This document shows, piece after piece, positions 15,927 to 23,552 of a DNA stretch of 64,000 nt. The translations under genes were made by a program, and so were the position numbers. The notes beneath the pieces were generated by a model, which was given only the letters and a program-made list of their open reading frames with translations, was not told where the DNA came from and did no database searches. Source of the stretch: Deltaproteobacteria bacterium (GTDB taxonomy: Bacteria > Myxococcota_A > Polyangia > Polyangiales > JADJMO01); assembly GCA_016182965.1 (NCBI GenBank), contig JACPFM010000026.1:156190-220189 (forward strand), given 5' to 3'. Position 1 is the stretch's first letter, and each line of letters opens with the position of its first letter.

Positions 15927-16820
15927 TCACCTCCGCACCACGACGTCGAGCGCGACGAGCGCGAGGAACCCGAGCGACACGTACCCGTTGACGTCGAAGA
16001 ACGCGGCGTCGATGCGCGAGAGATCGACGCGCTCGTCATCGATCGGGCGGACCAGCCGGTGCTCGTAGACGAGCAGCGCCGCGACGACGGCGACCGCCAG
16101 CCCGAACGAGACGCCGCCGTCGAGCAGCCGCGCGGCGGCCGCGAGAGCGAGCACCGTGCCGACGTGCAGCGCGCGCGCGATGGCGAGCGCGCCGCGCGCG
16201 CCGAAGCGCGCCGGGATCGAACGTAGCCCTTGCGCCTTGTCGAACGCCTCGTCCTGCAGGCTGTAGAGCACGTCGAACCCACCGACCCAGGAGAGCACCG
16301 CGGCCATCAGCGCGAGGATGCCCGCCTCGGGCTTGGCGCCCATCGCGAGCCACGCGCCGCCGGGCGCGAGGGCCAGCGCGACGCCGAGCCACAGGTGCGC
16401 CGCCCAGGTGAACCGCTTGGCGTGCGAGTACCCGAGGAGCACCAGCAGCACCGGCACCGCGAGCATCGCCGGGACGGCGCCGAGCGTCGCCGCCGAGCCG
16501 ACGAACAGGAGGGACGAGGCGGCGACCAGCGCCATCGCGGCGCGCGGCGTGACGGCCCCGGCCGGGATCTCGCGCTGCCTCGTGCGCGGATTGGCCGCGT
16601 CGACGTCGCGATCGACGACGCGGTTGTAGGCCATGGCGGCGGTGCGCGCGGTCACCAGGCAGACGGCGATGGCCACGACGCGCGCGACGGTGATCTCGGC
16701 GTGCGGGCGGCGCGTGGCGAGGATCGCCGCCGCGATCGCGAACGGCGCGGCGAAGATGGTGTGCGAGAGCTTGACCAGCGACGCGAAGGTCGCCGCCCTC
16801 TTGGCGAGGTGCGCGCTCAC
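15927..16820 (-). CDS. mqnP: UbiA-family prenyltransferase of the futalosine pathway
   Basis: A 297-residue inner-membrane prenyltransferase with about eight or nine membrane helices. Both Mg-diphosphate motifs are intact: NRVVDRDVD at residues 66-74 and the second Asp motif DEAFD at 190-194. In this operon it should attach the polyprenyl tail to 1,4-dihydroxy-6-naphthoate (the MqnP role) in place of 4-hydroxybenzoate. The start is the GTG at 16820, which has GGAGGGG upstream and overlaps the mqnX stop (GTGA). The open frame extends upstream through mqnX but that part is Arg-rich shadow. A UbiD-type decarboxylase partner (MqnL) is not in the window. Confidence 0.88.
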   Translation of the reverse strand: MSAHLAKRAATFASLVKLSHTIFAAPFAIAAAILATRRPHAEITVARVVAIAVCLVTARTAAMAYNRVVDRDVDAANPRTRQREIPAGAVTPRAAMALVAASSLLFVGSAATLGAVPAMLAVPVLLVLLGYSHAKRFTWAAHLWLGVALALAPGGAWLAMGAKPEAGILALMAAVLSWVGGFDVLYSLQDEAFDKAQGLRSIPARFGARGALAIARALHVGTVLALAAAARLLDGGVSFGLAVAVVAALLVYEHRLVRPIDDERVDLSRIDAAFFDVNGYVSLGFLALVALDVVVRR

Positions 16821-18040
16821 GAGTCCCCTCCGGCAGGCACGATCAGGCGGCGCGCGGCGCCGCGCACGCGCAGGACCCAGGTCGACGGATCGGCGTCGGC
16901 AGGCAGCGCCCCCTCGATGTGCAGGACTCCGGGCGCGGCGCCGGCGACGATGCGACCGAGCTCCGGCCACCCTATGGCGCGCGCGCCCCCGGACGTGGCC
17001 GCCGCGACGAGGAACGACGCCGGCACCTCGGGGTTGCGCTCGAACAGCGCCCGCGCGTCGGCGAGCGGATCGAGCGAGGGCGACGAGGCGAGCGAGTCGG
17101 TGCCGAGCGCGATCGGCACGCCGGCCGCGCGCAGCGACACGAGCGGCGGAAGGCGCGTGTCGATGGTGAGGTTCGATCGCGGGCACAGCACGGCGATCGC
17201 GCCGCTCTCGGCGACGGCCGCGAGCTCCTCCGGCCGCGCGTCGGCGAGGTGCACGAGCGCGGCGCCGGGGCGGAGCAGCCCGAGCGCGCGCGCGGCCGCG
17301 ATGGGATCGATGCCGGGCACCGGGAACGCGCGCGCCGCGTCGGAGAGGCCGCGCGACGCGTAGAACGCGGCGAGCGGCCCGCCGCGATCGCGGAGGAACG
17401 CGCGCTCGGCGGCGTGCTCGGCGAGGTGCACGGTGAGCGGCGCGTCGCCGGCGAGCTCGACGAGCGCGCGGATCACGTCGGGGTGCGTCGAGTAGAGCGC
17501 GTGCGGCGCAGGCGCCCAGCGCACGTTCGGCCGAGCCGGCGCGCGCCCATCGCGCGCGGCCGGCAGCGCCGCGACGGCCTCGAGGCCGCGGGCGCGATCG
17601 AGCGCGAACACCTCGTGCCAGAGCGTCCCGAAGAACCGCCGCGACAGCCGCGCCCACGCGACGAGCGTGTTCGACACCTCGCCGACGCCGACCACGCCCG
17701 CCTCCTGCATCGCCGCGATGGCGGCGTCGATCGCGGCGTCGCGCTCCTCCTCGAGCTCCTCGGCGCGCGCCTGCTGCAGCGCGGTCAGCCAGGGGACGAA
17801 GCCGGCGCCGGGCGGCGTCTTGCCGCGCATGCCCGACAGCTCGAGGTGCGTGTGGGCGTTGATCAGCCCTGGCAGGAGAACGCCCCGCAGCCGCTCGACC
17901 GCGGCGCCGGCCGCCCGCGGCAACAGCTCGGCGGCCGGACCGACCGCGCGCACGACGTTCCCCTCGACGACGATCGCGCCGTCGCGGACGGCGGTCCCGT
18001 CGCCGAGGAGGATGGCGTCGGCGTGCAGCAGGCGGGTCAT
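16817..18040 (-). CDS. mqnX: Aminodeoxyfutalosine deaminase-type amidohydrolase
   Basis: A 407-residue amidohydrolase-superfamily enzyme. The metal-binding pattern is visible: INAHTHLELSGM (HxH at the end of the first strand), APHALYSTHPD, TVHLAEHAAE, and the catalytic Asp in ALGTDSLASSPSLD. In futalosine-pathway operons this family converts 6-amino-6-deoxyfutalosine, the MqnE product, to futalosine by deamination (MqnX). The assignment rests on family and position between mqnC and mqnP. The ATG at 18040 overlaps the mqnA-mqnC stop (ATGA) and the stop overlaps mqnP (GTGA). The next enzyme, the nucleosidase MqnB, is not in this window. Confidence 0.87.
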   Translation of the reverse strand: MTRLLHADAILLGDGTAVRDGAIVVEGNVVRAVGPAAELLPRAAGAAVERLRGVLLPGLINAHTHLELSGMRGKTPPGAGFVPWLTALQQARAEELEEERDAAIDAAIAAMQEAGVVGVGEVSNTLVAWARLSRRFFGTLWHEVFALDRARGLEAVAALPAARDGRAPARPNVRWAPAPHALYSTHPDVIRALVELAGDAPLTVHLAEHAAERAFLRDRGGPLAAFYASRGLSDAARAFPVPGIDPIAAARALGLLRPGAALVHLADARPEELAAVAESGAIAVLCPRSNLTIDTRLPPLVSLRAAGVPIALGTDSLASSPSLDPLADARALFERNPEVPASFLVAAATSGGARAIGWPELGRIVAGAAPGVLHIEGALPADADPSTWVLRVRGAARRLIVPAGGDS

Positions 18041-19920
18041 GCGGGTGTCCCGAGATGCTCGTAGCGCACGTTGCGTCGCACCACCCGGTAGCCCGCGCGG
18101 TGCACCAGGTCCTCGATGCGCGCGGCGTCCATGCGGAACGTGGTGCCGGCGCTCGACACGACGTTCTCTTCGAACATGACGCTGCCCCAGTCGTCGGCGC
18201 CGAAGCGGAGCGCCACCTGCCCGACGTCCGGGCCCTGCGTGACCCACGAAGCGCCGACGTGCGCCACGTTGTCGAGCATCAGCCGGGCGATCGCCTGCGT
18301 GCGCAGGTAGAGGACCGACCCGTGATCGCCCGGCGCGATGCGCGTACCGCGCTCGTACTGGAAATCCCAGCAGAAGAAGGCGGTGAACCCGCCCGTCTCG
18401 TCCTGCAGGTCGCGGAGCTTGATCAGGTGGGCGATGCGCTCCTCGGCCGTGTCGACCGTGCCGTACATCATGGTGCCGCTCGATCGGAGCCCGAGCCGGT
18501 GCGCGGTGCGCATGACGCCGAGCCACTCCGCGCTCGTGCACTTCGCCTTGGCGATCGCGCGCCGCACGCGATCGACGAGGATCTCGGCCCCGCCGCCGGG
18601 CACCGAGTCGAGGCCGGCCGCGTGCAGCCTCCGCAGCACGGTCGCGACGTCGAGGTCCTCGAGCTGCGCGAGGTGGAGGATCTCCTCCGGCGAGAGCGCG
18701 TGCAACCCGAGGCCGTACGTCGCCTTGATCCAGCGGAGGAGATCCTCGTACCACTCGATGCGCAAGGCCGGGTTGAGCCCGCCCTGCAGCAGGATCTGCA
18801 CGCCGCCCGCGTCGACGACCTCCTGCAGCTTGCGACCGAGCACCTCGCGCGAGAGCACGTAGCCGCCCTCGTGGCCGACCGGCCGGTAGAAAGCGCAGAA
18901 CCGGCACGAGGTCGTGCACACGTTCGTGTAGTTCACGTTGCGATCGACGATGTACGTGACCACGTCCGGCGCGTCGTGCCGGCGGCGCGCCTCGTCGGCG
19001 GCGAGCCCGAGATCGAACAGGCTCGCCTCCTGGTAGAGGCGCAGCCCCTCGGCCGCCGAGAGCCGCCCGCCCTCGGCCGCCCGCAGGAGGAGCGCGTCGA
19101 CGGTGGGTCGCGGCGGGCGGGCAGCGTCGGCGCGACGTAGCACACGCACGTCCGGCGGTGGCAGGAGCTTCGCGTCCGCGGCCTCGCGGAGGAACCGGCG
19201 CAGGCCCTCCTCGGCCGCGTCGTCGATGGTGTTCGAGATCGCGTCGCGCAGGTAGCTGACGAAGCGCGCCGCTGGCTCGCCGCGCTGCTTCGCGTAGGCG
19301 TTCGCCAGCGCCTCTCGCGCGGCGAGGCCCTCTTCCGCCGCCCGCCGCAGCCGGGCGATGATCGCGTCGGTGAACGCGCCGCGACGCGCCGCCCAGGCGG
19401 CGAAGACGAACGGCTTGCCGGTGCGCTGCACCCACGCCTGCCCGAGATCGAGCAGGTGCGGGAAGCGCCCTTCCACCTCGAGCGCCGGGTCGCCGATGAT
19501 CACGCCGCCGACGCCCGGCTCGGCGATCGCGGCGACGACCTCGTGCGGCGAGCATGCGACCACCCGGCCCGCGGCGGCCGCGTGCGAGCCGCGCGCGGCG
19601 AGCTCGAGGCGCGCGAGGACGACGCTCGTACGCGACGAGGCGTCGAGCGCGAGCCGCTCCACCGCCTCGAGCGGCGAGGTGCTCGCGACGATCACGCTGC
19701 GCACCGGGCCGCGCGCGACGATGCCCACGTCGAGCAGATCGATCTCCCCGAGGGTCGCGGCGGCGGCGACCGGGAGGAGCGCGACGTCGCACTCGCCCTC
19801 GCTCAAGCGGCGGGCGACCTCGGAGGGCGGGCCGAGGAACAGCTCGACGCCCGGATCGTCGGCGAGCCCGACCATCAGCGGCGCGGCGTTGAGGAACCCG
19901 ACGCCGGCCACGCGGATCAC
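18037..19920 (-). CDS. mqnA-mqnC: Fused chorismate dehydratase MqnA and cyclic DHFL synthase MqnC
   Basis: One 627-residue frame carries two enzymes. Residues 1 to about 270 are MqnA, a periplasmic-binding-protein-fold dehydratase making 3-enolpyruvylbenzoate from chorismate (VAGVGFLNAAPL, SEGECDVALLPVAA, GVIIGDPALEVE). Residues about 300-627 are MqnC, a radical-SAM cyclase acting on dehypoxanthine futalosine, with cluster motif CTTSCRFC at C335/C339/C342, then ILLQGGLNP and QVALRFGADDW. A short basic/Pro linker (around PPPDVRVLRRADAA) joins them; no Met, GTG or stop interrupts it. The start is the GTG at 19920 overlapping the mqnE stop (GTGA). Normally these are separate genes acting at steps 1 and 4. 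Confidence 0.9.
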   Translation of the reverse strand: MIRVAGVGFLNAAPLMVGLADDPGVELFLGPPSEVARRLSEGECDVALLPVAAAATLGEIDLLDVGIVARGPVRSVIVASTSPLEAVERLALDASSRTSVVLARLELAARGSHAAAAGRVVACSPHEVVAAIAEPGVGGVIIGDPALEVEGRFPHLLDLGQAWVQRTGKPFVFAAWAARRGAFTDAIIARLRRAAEEGLAAREALANAYAKQRGEPAARFVSYLRDAISNTIDDAAEEGLRRFLREAADAKLLPPPDVRVLRRADAARPPRPTVDALLLRAAEGGRLSAAEGLRLYQEASLFDLGLAADEARRRHDAPDVVTYIVDRNVNYTNVCTTSCRFCAFYRPVGHEGGYVLSREVLGRKLQEVVDAGGVQILLQGGLNPALRIEWYEDLLRWIKATYGLGLHALSPEEILHLAQLEDLDVATVLRRLHAAGLDSVPGGGAEILVDRVRRAIAKAKCTSAEWLGVMRTAHRLGLRSSGTMMYGTVDTAEERIAHLIKLRDLQDETGGFTAFFCWDFQYERGTRIAPGDHGSVLYLRTQAIARLMLDNVAHVGASWVTQGPDVGQVALRFGADDWGSVMFEENVVSSAGTTFRMDAARIEDLVHRAGYRVVRRNVRYEHLGTPA

Positions 19921-21119
19921 GACGAGCCCTCCGGATGCACGACGTCGACGACGGCGAGGTGCTTGCCCTGTCGCCGCTCGCGGACCTTGAACTGCCCCTC
20001 GAGCGCCGCGCGCGGGTGCTCGCGCACGACGCGGTAGAGCGTGTCGCGCTCGACGGGGACGCGCCCCGCCTCGCGCACCAGGCGCACCAGCTCGTCGACG
20101 GTCAGCCCGTCGGGGGCCTTCTTGTTCGCCGCGGTGTAGATCGTCTCGCCGACGATGGTCCCGTCGACGTCGTCGGCGCCGAAGGACAGCCCGATCTGCG
20201 CGACCTTCGGCGTCGAGCTCACCCAGTACGCCTTGAGGTGATCGAAGTTGTCGAGGACCAGCCGCGACACCGCCAGCGTGCGCAGATCGTCGACGCCGGT
20301 GGTGCCGGGGAGCGCCTGCATGCCGTTGCCGTCGGGGTGGAAGGCGAGCGGGATGAACGCTTGGAACCGGCCGCGCCCCGCGGCGATCGCCTCGTCCTGC
20401 AAGGCGCGCAGCCGCAGCAGGTGATCGACTCGATGGGCGAAGGTCTCGATGTGACCGTAGAGCAACGTGGCGTTGGTCATCATGCCGAGGGCGTGCGCCT
20501 CGCGGTGCACCGCGAGCCACTCGTCGGCCGTCGCCTTGTCGTGCGCGATGCGCTGCCGCACCTCGGGGGCGAAGACCTCCGCGCCGCCGCCGGGGAGCGA
20601 CTCGAGGCCGGCGGCGATCAGCCGCTCGAGCACCTCGCGATGGCTCATCCCGTAGTGCCGCGCGAAGAAGTGGATCTCCACCGCGGTGAAGCACTTGCGG
20701 TGCGCGTAGGGGAACTCGGCGCGGAGCGCGCGCAGCAGCTCCTCGTAGTACGAGAACGGCAGCCCCGGGTGCAGCCCGTTGACCACGTGCACCTCGGTCG
20801 GCGGCTCCGCCGGATCGATCTTCCGGCGCAGCGCCTCGATGGCTTGCGGCACCGTCAGCGTCACCGACCCGGGCGCGCCGTCCTCGAGCCTGGCGAACGA
20901 GCAGAAGTTGCACGACGCCACGCAGACGTTGGTGACCTCGAGCCGCACGTTGCGGTTGAAGTAGGCGCGATCGCCGTGGAGGCGCTCGCGCACCTCGTTG
21001 GCCAGCGCCCCGAGCGCGAGGAGATCGGGCTCCTCGAACAGGGCGAGCGCGTCGCGCTCGTCGAGGCGCGCGTCGGCGCGGACCTTCGCTTCGATCTCCG
21101 AGAACCGTGCGGATCGCAT
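19917..21119 (-). CDS. mqnE: Aminofutalosine synthase MqnE (radical SAM)
   Basis: A 400-residue radical-SAM enzyme with the cluster motif CVASCNFC at C66/C70/C73, the conserved barrel segments HVVNGLHPGLPFSYY and SLPGGGAEVF, and the C-terminal AQIGLSFGADDVDGTI. MqnE couples 3-enolpyruvylbenzoate with the adenosyl radical of SAM to give 6-amino-6-deoxyfutalosine, step 2 of the pathway. Length and motif order fit the family. The ATG at 21119 overlaps the stop of the upstream small gene by one base (TGATG). It precedes the mqnA-mqnC fusion, so products of consecutive steps are encoded side by side. Confidence 0.95.
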   Translation of the reverse strand: MRSARFSEIEAKVRADARLDERDALALFEEPDLLALGALANEVRERLHGDRAYFNRNVRLEVTNVCVASCNFCSFARLEDGAPGSVTLTVPQAIEALRRKIDPAEPPTEVHVVNGLHPGLPFSYYEELLRALRAEFPYAHRKCFTAVEIHFFARHYGMSHREVLERLIAAGLESLPGGGAEVFAPEVRQRIAHDKATADEWLAVHREAHALGMMTNATLLYGHIETFAHRVDHLLRLRALQDEAIAAGRGRFQAFIPLAFHPDGNGMQALPGTTGVDDLRTLAVSRLVLDNFDHLKAYWVSSTPKVAQIGLSFGADDVDGTIVGETIYTAANKKAPDGLTVDELVRLVREAGRVPVERDTLYRVVREHPRAALEGQFKVRERRQGKHLAVVDVVHPEGSS

Positions 21120-21679
21120 CAGGCATCTCCCGCTTCACGTTCGGCGGCGACCTCGCGGCCGGGCGCCCTGAATCTGCGCGTGGCTCGCGACGTCGTGTCG
21201 GGCTCGCGCTCGACGACGACCCCGCCGCGGTGCTCGACGATGCGCGGCGTGCGGCCGGCGCAGCGAACGAGCGTGCACAGCTCGCGCTCGCGCAGAACCG
21301 CCTTCTCGTTCGCGCTCGCCTCGTCGCCGCCGAAGACCTCGAGCGACAGCCGCGCGATCGGCGCGACGAGCTCGTCGGCGCCGTGCGCGAGGGCCACCTG
21401 CGCGAGCGGCAGGCCGATGGCCTCGGCGTCGACGCGCAGCGCCGCGCCCTTGTCGCCGGCGAGCCGCGCGACGCAGATGGCGCGCAGGAAGGAGCGGCCG
21501 TCGCCCGCGGCGTCGAGCTCCGCGCGTCCGAAGGTGCGCACGCCGTCGTCTCCGGGCCGATCGAGGTGCACCCGCACCACGTCGCCGCGCTCGGCTTCGC
21601 GCAGCCTGTCGGCGAGCGCGCCGAGCACCAGCGGATCGAGATCGGCGCGCTCGAGCGCACGGGCGAGCAAGGTGCTCAT
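21119..21679 (-). CDS. Uncharacterised MqnE-like protein lacking the radical-SAM core
   Basis: A 186-residue protein coupled to ubiX (ATGA) and mqnE (TGATG). By eye it aligns without gaps to three parts of the neighbouring MqnE: residues 19-33 (LGALADRLREAERGD) to MqnE 36-50 with 9 of 15 identities; residues 65-104 to MqnE 279-318 with 13 of 40 identities, including AQVALAHGADEL versus AQIGLSFGADDV; and residues 133-155 to MqnE 343-365 with 11 of 23 identities (LVRCAGRTP versus LVREAGRVP). MqnE residues of roughly 55-275, including the CxxxCxxC cluster motif and most of the barrel, have no counterpart. It cannot be a radical-SAM enzyme. It may be an accessory or regulatory pseudo-enzyme, or the product of tandem duplication and internal deletion. 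Confidence 0.75.
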   Translation of the reverse strand: MSTLLARALERADLDPLVLGALADRLREAERGDVVRVHLDRPGDDGVRTFGRAELDAAGDGRSFLRAICVARLAGDKGAALRVDAEAIGLPLAQVALAHGADELVAPIARLSLEVFGGDEASANEKAVLRERELCTLVRCAGRTPRIVEHRGGVVVEREPDTTSRATRRFRAPGREVAAEREAGDA

Positions 21680-22254
21680 TTCTCTCCTCCCCAGCGCGGC
21701 GCGTCGTGATCGACGGCGAGGTGATCGAGGACCCGGGAGACGACGGTCGAGACCAACTCGTCGATCGTGGTGGGCCGGCCGTAGAACGACGGGGCCGCCG
21801 GCAGCACCACCGCGCCGGCGCGGGTGACCGTCAGCATGTTGTCGAGGTGGATCGCCGACAGCGGCGTCTCGCGCGCCACCAGGAGCAGCCGACGTCGCTC
21901 CTTGAGGATCACGTCGGCCGCGCGCGTCAGCAGATCGTCGGAGATGCCGTGGGCGATCTTCGCGAGCGACGACATCGAGCACGGCACGACGACCATCGAG
22001 TCCCAGCGCGCGCTGCCGCTCGCGAACGGCGCGGCGTAATCGCGGCCGCCGAACACCGGGACGTCCTTCGACGCGAGCCACTCGCGCACGTCGCCGCCGA
22101 GCTCGTGCGCCCACACCTCGGGCGCCGTCGCGGAGAGGACCGCCGAAAGAGCGAGCGGCTGCCGCGCGCGGGCGGCAAGGAGCGCCTCGACGGTGGCGCG
22201 CGCGTAGATGGCGCCGGAGGCGCCGGTGATGGCGAGGACGATCTTGCGGCTCAT
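21676..22254 (-). CDS. ubiX: Flavin prenyltransferase UbiX (MqnM role)
   Basis: A 192-residue UbiX/Pad1 family protein. It prenylates FMN with dimethylallyl phosphate to give the prFMN cofactor used by UbiD-type decarboxylases. Visible landmarks are IVLAITGASGAIYA at the start, VVPCSMSSLAKIAHG, LLLVARETPLSAIHLDNML and the C-terminal PAAPSFYGRPTTIDEL. In futalosine organisms the UbiX/UbiD-like pair (MqnM/MqnL) removes the ring carboxylate after prenylation; the UbiD-like partner must be elsewhere. The ATG at 22254 overlaps the menG stop (ATGA), and the stop overlaps the next start the same way. Confidence 0.94.
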   Translation of the reverse strand: MSRKIVLAITGASGAIYARATVEALLAARARQPLALSAVLSATAPEVWAHELGGDVREWLASKDVPVFGGRDYAAPFASGSARWDSMVVVPCSMSSLAKIAHGISDDLLTRAADVILKERRRLLLVARETPLSAIHLDNMLTVTRAGAVVLPAAPSFYGRPTTIDELVSTVVSRVLDHLAVDHDAPRWGGEK

Positions 22255-23006
22255 GCGCGCGCCTCTGGCTTCCTGCCGCTGACGATGGAGGCGACGCCGA
22301 GCGTGAGGTCCTCGCCGCGCACGTCTTCGAGCCCGGCGGCGCGCAGCGTCGCCTCGAGCTCGACGCGCGTGAGGAAGCTCGCCATCGAGCGGGCGAGGTA
22401 CGCGTACGCGCTGCGATCGTTGGCGACCAGGCGCCCGGCGAGCGGCAGCACCACGTCGGCGAAGCCGCGGTGGAACGCGCGCGTCACGGCCGCCCGAACG
22501 CCGTGATCGGGCCGGAAGAACTCCAGGATGATCAGTCGACCGCCGGGCGCGAGGACCCGCAGCGCCTCGGCGATGCCGCGCGTCGGATCGGAGAGGTTGC
22601 GCAGGCCGAACCCGCAGATCACGGCGGCGAAGCGGCCGCCCGCGAAGGGCATGGCCATCGCGTCGCCGACCGCGACCTCGGTGCGGCGCACCTTGCCTGC
22701 GCCTCGGGCGAGCATGTCGGCGGCGAAGTCCATCGCGACGACCCGCCGCGCAGGCCACGACCGCTCGATGCACGCCGAGAGATCGAGCGTGCCCGCGCAC
22801 AGGTCGAGGATCTCGCCGTCCGGCGCGTCGGAAAGGAGCGCGACGGCGCGCGCGCGCCACCGCTCGTCGAGCCCGGCGGACAGGACGCGGTTGAGCAGGT
22901 CGTAGGTCGGCGCGATGCGATCGAACATCGCGCGCACGGCGTCGCCGTGCGCCGACTCGTGCCCCGCGCGCTCGCCGACGGCCGCGATCGGTCGCTCCTC
23001 TGCCAT
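22251..23006 (-). CDS. menG: Demethylmenaquinone methyltransferase MenG/UbiE
   Basis: A class I SAM-dependent methyltransferase of 251 residues. The UbiE/MenG signatures are clear: MFDRIAPTYDLLNRVLSAGL near the N-terminus, the SAM-binding ILDLCAGTLDLS, and GFGLRNLSDPTRGIAEALRV with GGRLIILEFFRP. It performs the last methylation of menaquinone at the membrane surface. The ATG at 23006 is preferred over the TTG at 23009. It is the first gene of an eight-gene operon running to aroF. The ribosome site AAAGG lies inside the 3' arm of a long inverted repeat, so translation or transcription of the whole operon could be controlled there. Confidence 0.93.
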   Translation of the reverse strand: MAEERPIAAVGERAGHESAHGDAVRAMFDRIAPTYDLLNRVLSAGLDERWRARAVALLSDAPDGEILDLCAGTLDLSACIERSWPARRVVAMDFAADMLARGAGKVRRTEVAVGDAMAMPFAGGRFAAVICGFGLRNLSDPTRGIAEALRVLAPGGRLIILEFFRPDHGVRAAVTRAFHRGFADVVLPLAGRLVANDRSAYAYLARSMASFLTRVELEATLRAAGLEDVRGEDLTLGVASIVSGRKPEARA

Positions 23007-23009
23007 CAA

Positions 23010-23067
23010 ACCAGACCTTTCAAAATAATTTGAAGGATCTGGTAGGGGGCGGCCGCAGGGCGGTCAA
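23010..23067 (-). promoter_or_regulatory. Promoter and 34-bp palindromic operator/hairpin of the menaquinone operon
   Basis: On the minus strand TTGACC (23067-23062), a 17-base spacer and TACCAG (23044-23039) form a good promoter. Overlapping the -10 is a 34-bp imperfect palindrome (23010-23043) with outer arms ACCAGA/TCTGGT and AT-rich inner arms TTCAAA/TTTGAA around ATAA. As RNA its arms would pair at 14 of 15 positions (one G-U), enclosing the menG ribosome site. It is strikingly AT-rich for this genome. It may be a repressor operator or an RNA switch. Confidence 0.6.
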
Positions 23068-23127
23068 GGGGTCGCGCGCCTTAACGGCCCGGCCGCGAGC
23101 GCTGGGCCCGAGGGGCCTGGCGAGCGC

Positions 23128-23508
23128 TCACACCTCGATCTTCAGGAGCTCCTTCACCTTCGCGATCACCTGCGGCGCCTGGATCGGCTTGGTGATGTAC
23201 GCGTTGGCTCCGAGCGCGAGCGCGCGCTGCCGATCCTCCTGCGACCCTTCGGTCGTGATGATGATGATCGGCGTGTCCTTGTGGACGGCGTCGGAGCGCA
23301 CGCGCTTCACGAGCTTCAGGCCGTCCATGATCGGCATGTTGATGTCGGTGATGATCAGGTCGTACTTCGCGTTCGCGAGCTTGCGCATGCCGTCGATGCC
23401 GTCGTCGGCCTCGGTCACGCGCAGGTTCTTCACCCGACCGAGCGCGAAGACGAGGAGCTGCCGCATCATCGGCGAGTCTTCGACGATCAGGCACGAGTAC
23501 TGTTGCAT
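23128..23508 (-). CDS. Single-domain response regulator (CheY-like receiver)
   Basis: A 126-residue stand-alone receiver domain. The acidic pair is in CLIVEDSPMMRQLL, the phospho-acceptor Asp in YDLIITDINMPIMDG, the switch Thr in IIIITTEGS and the conserved Lys in AYITKPIQAP. It has no output domain, so it must act by protein contact, as CheY or a phospho-relay shuttle does. The ATG at 23508 gives the family start. It follows the GAF gene on the same strand after 44 bases, so the pair may be co-transcribed, and it lies just upstream of the menaquinone-operon promoter. Confidence 0.93.
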   Translation of the reverse strand: MQQYSCLIVEDSPMMRQLLVFALGRVKNLRVTEADDGIDGMRKLANAKYDLIITDINMPIMDGLKLVKRVRSDAVHKDTPIIIITTEGSQEDRQRALALGANAYITKPIQAPQVIAKVKELLKIEV

Positions 23509-23552
23509 GGGCTGGCTCTTCGTATCTTGGACTGGAAGGGACTGCAGCTGAC

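Noticed and set aside
16817..21660. Very long single frames running through several menaquinone genes (991 and 1207 codons)
   Set aside because: Only part of each frame is protein-like. The true genes switch frame at overlapping stop/start codons; the extensions are Arg/Ala-rich shadow.
21119..21679. The small menaquinone-operon protein as MqnB or MqnD
   Set aside because: It has no nucleosidase or periplasmic-binding-protein motifs, and its sequence aligns with the two ends of MqnE instead.
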